A stretch of 64,000 bases of DNA. Source: Burkholderiaceae bacterium (lineage in GTDB: Bacteria > Pseudomonadota > Gammaproteobacteria > Burkholderiales > Burkholderiaceae_C). The position numbers and the translations under genes were made by a program. The notes under the pieces are model-generated. The model saw only the letters and a list, made by a program, of their open reading frames with translations, searched no databases and had not been told where the DNA came from. Each line of letters opens with the position of its first letter. The first letter of the stretch is position 1. This document shows positions 60,354-64,000 of this stretch, in pieces. Location of the stretch: contig JACKLM010000003.1 of the NCBI GenBank assembly GCA_024235895.1, positions 1-64,000 of the forward strand. The letters are read 5' to 3'.

Positions 60354-61151
60354 ATGGACATCGGGCTGATCATCGTCGGCGACGAGATCCTGTCGGGCAA
60401 GCGGCAGGACAAGCACCTGAGCCGCTGCATCGACATCCTGAACGCGCGCGGGCTGACGCTGACCTGGGCGCGCTACCTCGGCGACGACCGCGCGCGGCTG
60501 GGCAGCGCGCTGCGGGAGGCCTTCGGCAGCGGCGACCTGGTGTTCTCGTGCGGCGGCATCGGCGCCACCCCCGACGACCACACGCGCCAGGCGGCCGCGC
60601 AGGCGCTCGGGGTGCCGCTGGCGCTGCACCCCGAGGCGCGCGAGCTGATCATGGCGCGCATGCGCGAGATGGCCGCCGAGCAGGGACGGCCGTTCGACCC
60701 CGAACACCCCGACAACCGGCGCCGGCTGGCGATGGGCGAGTTCCCGCAGGGCGCGCGCATCGTCCCGAACCCGTACAACCGCATCCCCGGCTTCAGCGTC
60801 GGCGACGTGCACTTCGTGCCCGGCTTCCCGGTCATGGCCTGGCCGATGATCGAGTGGGTGCTCGACACCCGCTACCCCGACCTGGCGGCCAGCGCGATGC
60901 CGCAGTCCGAGCGCTCGGTCATCGTGCTGGGCACCATGGAGGCCGTGCTGACGCCGCTGATGGAGGAGATCCAGGCGCGTTTCGCCGGCGTGCGTGTCTT
61001 CAGCCTGCCCAGCGTCGATCACCCGCAGTGGGGGCGGCACATCGAGCTCGGCGTCAAGGGCCGGGAGGACGCCGTCGCCCCGGCCTACCAGGCGCTGCGC
61101 GAGGGGCTGGCTTCGATGGGCGCGCGCACCGGCCCGGAGCTCGCGCGCTGA
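60354..61151 (+). CDS. Molybdopterin-binding / CinA N-terminal-like protein
   Basis: 265 residues of the MoCF_biosynth fold. MDIGLIIVGDEILSGKRQDKHLSRCIDIL starts the domain, VFSCGGIGATPDDHTRQAAAQALG holds the nucleotide/molybdopterin loop, and PGFSVGDVHFVPGFPVMAWPM follows. It corresponds to the N-terminal half of CinA, without the C-terminal NMN deamidase part. COG1058 proteins are ADP-ribose or related pyrophosphatases, or of unknown role. A perfect AAGGAGG (60340-60346) precedes ATG 60354. It is the last gene of its operon, just before the glnA control region. Confidence 0.85.
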   Translation: MDIGLIIVGDEILSGKRQDKHLSRCIDILNARGLTLTWARYLGDDRARLGSALREAFGSGDLVFSCGGIGATPDDHTRQAAAQALGVPLALHPEARELIMARMREMAAEQGRPFDPEHPDNRRRLAMGEFPQGARIVPNPYNRIPGFSVGDVHFVPGFPVMAWPMIEWVLDTRYPDLAASAMPQSERSVIVLGTMEAVLTPLMEEIQARFAGVRVFSLPSVDHPQWGRHIELGVKGREDAVAPAYQALREGLASMGARTGPELAR

Positions 61152-61164
61152 CATGGTGCGTAAC

Positions 61165-61179
61165 GCACCATAAAGGTGC
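61165..61179. promoter_or_regulatory. NtrC-type enhancer site upstream of glnA
   Basis: GCACC-ATAAA-GGTGC matches the NtrC dyad GCACC-N5-GGTGC, as in E. coli glnA. It lies within a larger nested dyad (TGGTGCG-TAA-CGCACCA at 61154-61170). It is about 100 bases upstream of the sigma-54 promoter, a normal enhancer distance. Confidence 0.7.
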
Positions 61180-61264
61180 GTTACGATGATCTTCCGTGGT
61201 GCATCGCGTCCGCGCTGTCACCGCATCTTGCGCGGGCCAGTGCGCGGCGCGAAAGACCGGCAGC

Positions 61265-61280
61265 GGGCACGCTTTCTGCT
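61265..61280 (+). promoter_or_regulatory. Sigma-54 (-24/-12) promoter of glnA
   Basis: GGGCACG-CTTT-CTGCT matches YGGCACG-N4-TTGCW with GG (61266-61267) and GC (61278-61279) 12 bases apart. Transcription would start near 61291, leaving a leader of about 110 bases. Together with the NtrC dyad it predicts activation under nitrogen limitation. Confidence 0.65.
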
Positions 61281-61399
61281 AGATTGGCTGGCACGGTATC
61301 GGTGCATGCGGCCGCGAAATCGTCGCGGCGAGTAGGCGGCCGCATGCCCGCGATGACCGCCACCCACGCACCCCGAACGCCAAACCCCAGGAGAGCCCG

Positions 61400-62815
61400 A
61401 TGGCCAAGACAGTCGCCGACGTGATGAAGATGGTGAAGGACAACGAGGTCAAGTTCGTCGACTTCCGCTTCACCGACACGCGCGGCAAGGAACAGCACGT
61501 CACCGTGCCGGTGTCGCACTTCGACGAGGACAAGTTCAGCTCCGGCCACGCCTTCGACGGCTCGTCGATCGCCGGCTGGAAGGGCATCGAGGCCTCCGAC
61601 ATGCTGCTGATGCCCGACCCGAATACCGCCAACATCGACCCGTTCTACGAAGAGCCGACGCTGCTGCTGACCTGCGACGTCATCGAGCCGGGCGACGGCA
61701 AGCCCTACGAGCGCGACCCGCGCTCGCTGGCCAAGCGCGCCGAGGCCTACATGAAGGCCTCGGGCCTGGGCGACACCGCCTACTTCGGCCCCGAGCCCGA
61801 GTTCTTCATCTTCGACCAGGTCCAGTGGGGCGCCGACATGTCGGGCTGCTTCGTCAAGATCGGCTCCGAGGAAGGCTCCTGGAGCACCGGCAAGGATTTC
61901 GAAGGCGGCAACATGGGCCACCGGCCGACCGTCAAGGGGGGCTACTTCCCGGTGCCGCCGGTCGACAGCTTCCAGGACATGCGCTCGGAGATGTGCCTGC
62001 TGCTCGAGCAGATGGGCATCCCGGTCGAGGTGCACCACCACGAGGTCGCCGGTGCCGGCCAGAACGAGATCGGCACCAAGTTCAGCACCCTGGTGCAGCG
62101 CGCCGACTGGCTGCAGCTGCAGAAGTACATCATCTGGAACGTCGCCCAGGCCTACGGCAAGACCGCGACCTTCATGCCCAAGCCGGTGGTCGGCGACAAC
62201 GGCAGCGGCATGCACGTGCACCAGTCGGTGTGGAAGGACGGCAAGAACCTGTTCGCCGGCGACGGCTACGCCGGCCTCAGCGACTTCGCGCTGCACTACA
62301 TCGGCGGCATCATCCGCCACGCGCGCGCGCTCAACGCGATCACCAACCCCGGCACCAACAGCTACAAGCGGCTGGTGCCGGGCTTCGAGGCGCCGGTCAA
62401 GCTGGCGTACAGCGCGCGCAACCGCTCGGCGTCGATCCGCATCCCCTACGTGGCCAACCCCAAGGGGCGGCGGGTCGAGGCGCGCTTCCCGGACCCCACC
62501 GCCAACCCCTACCTGGCGTTCGCGGCGCTGCTGATGGCGGGACTGGACGGGGTGGAGAACAAGATCCACCCGGGCGAGGCGGCGAGCAAGGACCTGTACC
62601 ACCTGCCGCCGGAGGAGGACGCGAAGATCCCGACCGTGTGCTCGAGCCTGGACCAGGCGCTGGAACACCTGGACGCCGACCGCGGCTTCCTGACCAAGGG
62701 CGGGGTCTTCACCGACAACTTCATCGACGCCTACATCGAGCTGAAGATGCAGGAGGTCACGCGTTTCCGCATGACCACGCACCCGATCGAGTTCGACATG
62801 TACTACTCGCTGTGA
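61400..62815 (+). CDS. glnA: Glutamine synthetase, type I
   Basis: 471 residues. It joins ammonia to glutamate using ATP and is the main ammonia-assimilating enzyme at low nitrogen. [19 protein letters not shown], the metal-binding [37 protein letters not shown] and [18 protein letters not shown] are all present, with [10 protein letters not shown] near the end of the active site. The adenylylation site is Y400 in [10 protein letters not shown], so GlnE should control activity. AGGAGAG 4 bases before ATG 61400 supports the start. It lies in the order glnA, DUF4124 gene, ntrB. Confidence 0.97.
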   Translation: MAKTVADVMKMVKDNEVKFVDFRFTDTRGKEQHVTVPVSHFDEDKFSSGHAFDGSSIAGWKGIEASDMLLMPDPNTANIDPFYEEPTLLLTCDVIEPGDGKPYERDPRSLAKRAEAYMKASGLGDTAYFGPEPEFFIFDQVQWGADMSGCFVKIGSEEGSWSTGKDFEGGNMGHRPTVKGGYFPVPPVDSFQDMRSEMCLLLEQMGIPVEVHHHEVAGAGQNEIGTKFSTLVQRADWLQLQKYIIWNVAQAYGKTATFMPKPVVGDNGSGMHVHQSVWKDGKNLFAGDGYAGLSDFALHYIGGIIRHARALNAITNPGTNSYKRLVPGFEAPVKLAYSARNRSASIRIPYVANPKGRRVEARFPDPTANPYLAFAALLMAGLDGVENKIHPGEAASKDLYHLPPEEDAKIPTVCSSLDQALEHLDADRGFLTKGGVFTDNFIDAYIELKMQEVTRFRMTTHPIEFDMYYSL

Positions 62816-62823
62816 TGGCGGGT

Positions 62824-62875
62824 CATCGCCCCGTTCATCGGGCGATGGCGCGGGGACGGTGCGCCGTCCCCGCGC
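62824..62875. terminator. Two tandem hairpins between glnA and the DUF4124 gene
   Basis: CATCGCCC/GGGCGATG (62824-62847) is followed at once by a perfect 12-base stem GCGCGGGGACGG/CCGTCCCCGCGC (62848-62875). There is no T tract. It may act as an attenuator that lowers read-through from glnA into ntrB. Confidence 0.5.
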
Positions 62876-62900
62876 GCGCATTCGGCGCGACAATGCGCGC

Positions 62901-63458
62901 ATGAGCACCTCGGCATCGCCATCGGGACCGGCGCTGGGCGCATCGGCGGCAGGCGCGGTCGCGGCACTGGCGGTGTCGCTCGCCGTGGCGGCGGCGATGC
63001 CGGCGGCGGCGCAGGACACCAAGCCGGTCTACCGCTGCCCCGGCCCGCCGGTGCTCTACACCGACCAGCTCACGCCGCAGCAGGCGGCCGAGCGGGGCTG
63101 CCGCCGCATCGAGGGGGCGCCGCTGACCATCGTGCAGACGCAGCCCAGGCCGGCGCCGGTGGCGGACGCCAAGCCCGCGGCCACCTCCGCCGCGCGCGAG
63201 GGCGCGCGTGTCGCCCCCGATGCGCAGCGCGCGCGCGACGCCGAGGCGCGTCGCATCCTGACCGAGGAACTGCAGCGCGAGCGCTCGGCGCTGACCGAGC
63301 TGCGGCGCGAGTACAACGACGGCCAGCCCGAGCGCCTGGGCAGCGAACGCAACTACCAGCGCTACCTGGACCGCGTGGCCGAGATGAAGGCCGCGATCGC
63401 GCGCAAGGAGGCCGATATCGCCGCCCTGCAGCGCGAGCTCGACAAGCTGGGGTCGTGA
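62901..63458 (+). CDS. DUF4124 exported protein with C-terminal coiled coil
   Basis: 185 residues. A signal peptide (about 1-38, with ALAVSLAVAAAMPAAAQ) is followed by the DUF4124 region KPVYRCPGPPVLYTDQLTPQQ and RGCRRIEGAPLTIV. The last 80 residues (QRARDAEARRILTEELQRERS and KAAIARKEADIAALQRELDK) predict a coiled coil. It probably acts in the periplasm; the role is unknown, although the gene sits between glnA and ntrB in many Burkholderiales. A GACAAT box (62889-62894) ends 6 bases before the ATG, suggesting a leaderless mRNA. Its stop overlaps the ntrB GTG (GTGA). Confidence 0.8.
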   Translation: MSTSASPSGPALGASAAGAVAALAVSLAVAAAMPAAAQDTKPVYRCPGPPVLYTDQLTPQQAAERGCRRIEGAPLTIVQTQPRPAPVADAKPAATSAAREGARVAPDAQRARDAEARRILTEELQRERSALTELRREYNDGQPERLGSERNYQRYLDRVAEMKAAIARKEADIAALQRELDKLGS

Positions 63459-64000
63459 CCCGCGGGGGCCGGCCGCGCCGCCCCCCGCGCCGGACCGCGC
63501 CCGACGAGACCGCAGCGGTGCGGGCTGAAGCCGCGCCCGCCGCGGCGACGCCGGCGGCGGCGAGCGCCGTCGCGCCTGCGCCGCCGGGCCCCCTGGCGGC
63601 CGACCCCGGCGTGCTGGACCAGCTCGCGACGATGGTCGCGCTGGCCGATGCCGACGGCCGCTGCCTGTTCGCGAACGCCGCGCTCGAGGACCGCACCGGC
63701 GTGGCGCGCCGCGCCCTGCAGCGGGGCCTCGTCAGCGAGCTGCTGGCCGACCCGCGGGCGATGGCAAGGACGCTGCGCGCGGTCGCCGCGGCCGAGGTCG
63801 CGAGCAGCCGCTTCGACGCCGTGCTGCAGCGTGCGCCATCCTTCGGGCCCGGTCACGCCGAGCTGCCGGTGCACGTGATCGTCTCGCCGACCGACTGGCC
63901 GGGCTGCGTGATGGTCGAGATGATCGAGATCGAGCAGCAGACGCGTGCCGACCGCGAGGCGCGCGCGCTCGACCAGGCGCGGGCGGGCAAGGAGCTGCTG
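63455..64000 (+). CDS. glnL: Nitrogen regulation sensor kinase NtrB (N-terminal part; runs off the window)
   Basis: An open frame of 182 codons reaches the window edge without a stop. After a Pro/Arg/Ala-rich lead (about 1-45), a PAS domain follows: PGVLDQLATMVALADADGRCLFANAALEDRTG. HVIVSPTDWPGCVMVEMIEIEQQTRADRE leads into the pre-H-box helix (ARALDQARAGKELL), where the H box would follow outside. This is the NtrB/GlnL layout, and the position after glnA agrees. NtrB phosphorylates NtrC under nitrogen limitation and is switched by PII. The GTG at 63455 overlaps the previous stop. Confidence 0.85.
   Translation, partial: MTRGGRPRRPPRRTAPDETAAVRAEAAPAAATPAAASAVAPAPPGPLAADPGVLDQLATMVALADADGRCLFANAALEDRTGVARRALQRGLVSELLADPRAMARTLRAVAAAEVASSRFDAVLQRAPSFGPGHAELPVHVIVSPTDWPGCVMVEMIEIEQQTRADREARALDQARAGKELL

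Noticed and set aside
61286..61306. A second sigma-54 element TGGCAC...GTGCA upstream of glnA
   Set aside because: The GG and GC lie 14 bases apart rather than 12. The element at 61265-61280 has correct spacing.

Overview
The window is a very GC-rich (roughly 70 % by eye) chromosome segment from a betaproteobacterium of the order Burkholderiales, most likely the Rubrivivax/Leptothrix/Ideonella group. This rests on the gyrA-pheA-tyrA-aroA/cmk-rpsA-ihfB-lapA-lapB block, the ompA-ubiG-gph-ssrA block, the glnA-DUF4124-ntrB order, and a tmRNA tag that reads ANDERFALAA. The species call is inference.

Layout. 1-460: the tail of a hydratase/FAH-type enzyme and a tRNA-Ser(CGA). 0.9-7.6 kb: a signalling cluster with a MASE2 hybrid histidine kinase, two single-domain response regulators, an EAL phosphodiesterase and an EAL-CBS-GGDEF protein. 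7.8-9.3 kb: an epoxide-hydrolase-like enzyme, a broken DUF3820 gene and an AhpD-like protein. 9.5-14.9 kb: an AraC regulator and a tightly overlapping three-gene operon with a BadG/HgdC-type ATPase, one BcrB/HgdB-type iron-sulfur protein and an ADP-forming acyl-CoA synthetase. This is the most interesting metabolic locus here. 15-20.4 kb: sufE, a TM2 protein, an enoyl-CoA hydratase/acyl-CoA synthetase pair, and an ammonium transporter behind a good sigma-54 promoter. 20.5-27.2 kb: two proteins of unclear role and a complete BMP-type ABC importer (ATPase, two permeases, lipoprotein). 27.4-31.4 kb: SDR, pseudouridine synthase, cold-shock protein and hydrolase. 31.6-49.7 kb: core genes (dnaE, comEA-like, lapB, lapA, ihfB, rpsA, a fused aroA-cmk, tyrA, pheA, gyrA, ompA, ubiG, gph).

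49.7-53.5 kb: the tmRNA gene ssrA, whose 3' end and terminator are duplicated 3.37 kb downstream. Between the copies lies a small island of lower GC with a toxin-antitoxin pair, an orphan ribbon-helix-helix protein, an excisionase-like HTH protein and a Fic enzyme, but no integrase. 53.7-58.4 kb: two active-looking diguanylate cyclases, glgC and a stand-alone EncFtn-like ferritin. 58.5-61.2 kb: an AIM24-like/EI24/CinA-like operon. 61.2-64.0 kb: the nitrogen-control locus, with an NtrC-type dyad, a sigma-54 promoter, glnA, tandem hairpins, a DUF4124 protein and the start of ntrB, which runs off the window.

Together the genes mix housekeeping functions with nitrogen control (glnA, ntrB, amtB), c-di-GMP signalling (four intact or near-intact enzymes and one degenerate), and accessory CoA-ester chemistry. 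No CRISPR array, rRNA or intact insertion sequence was seen.
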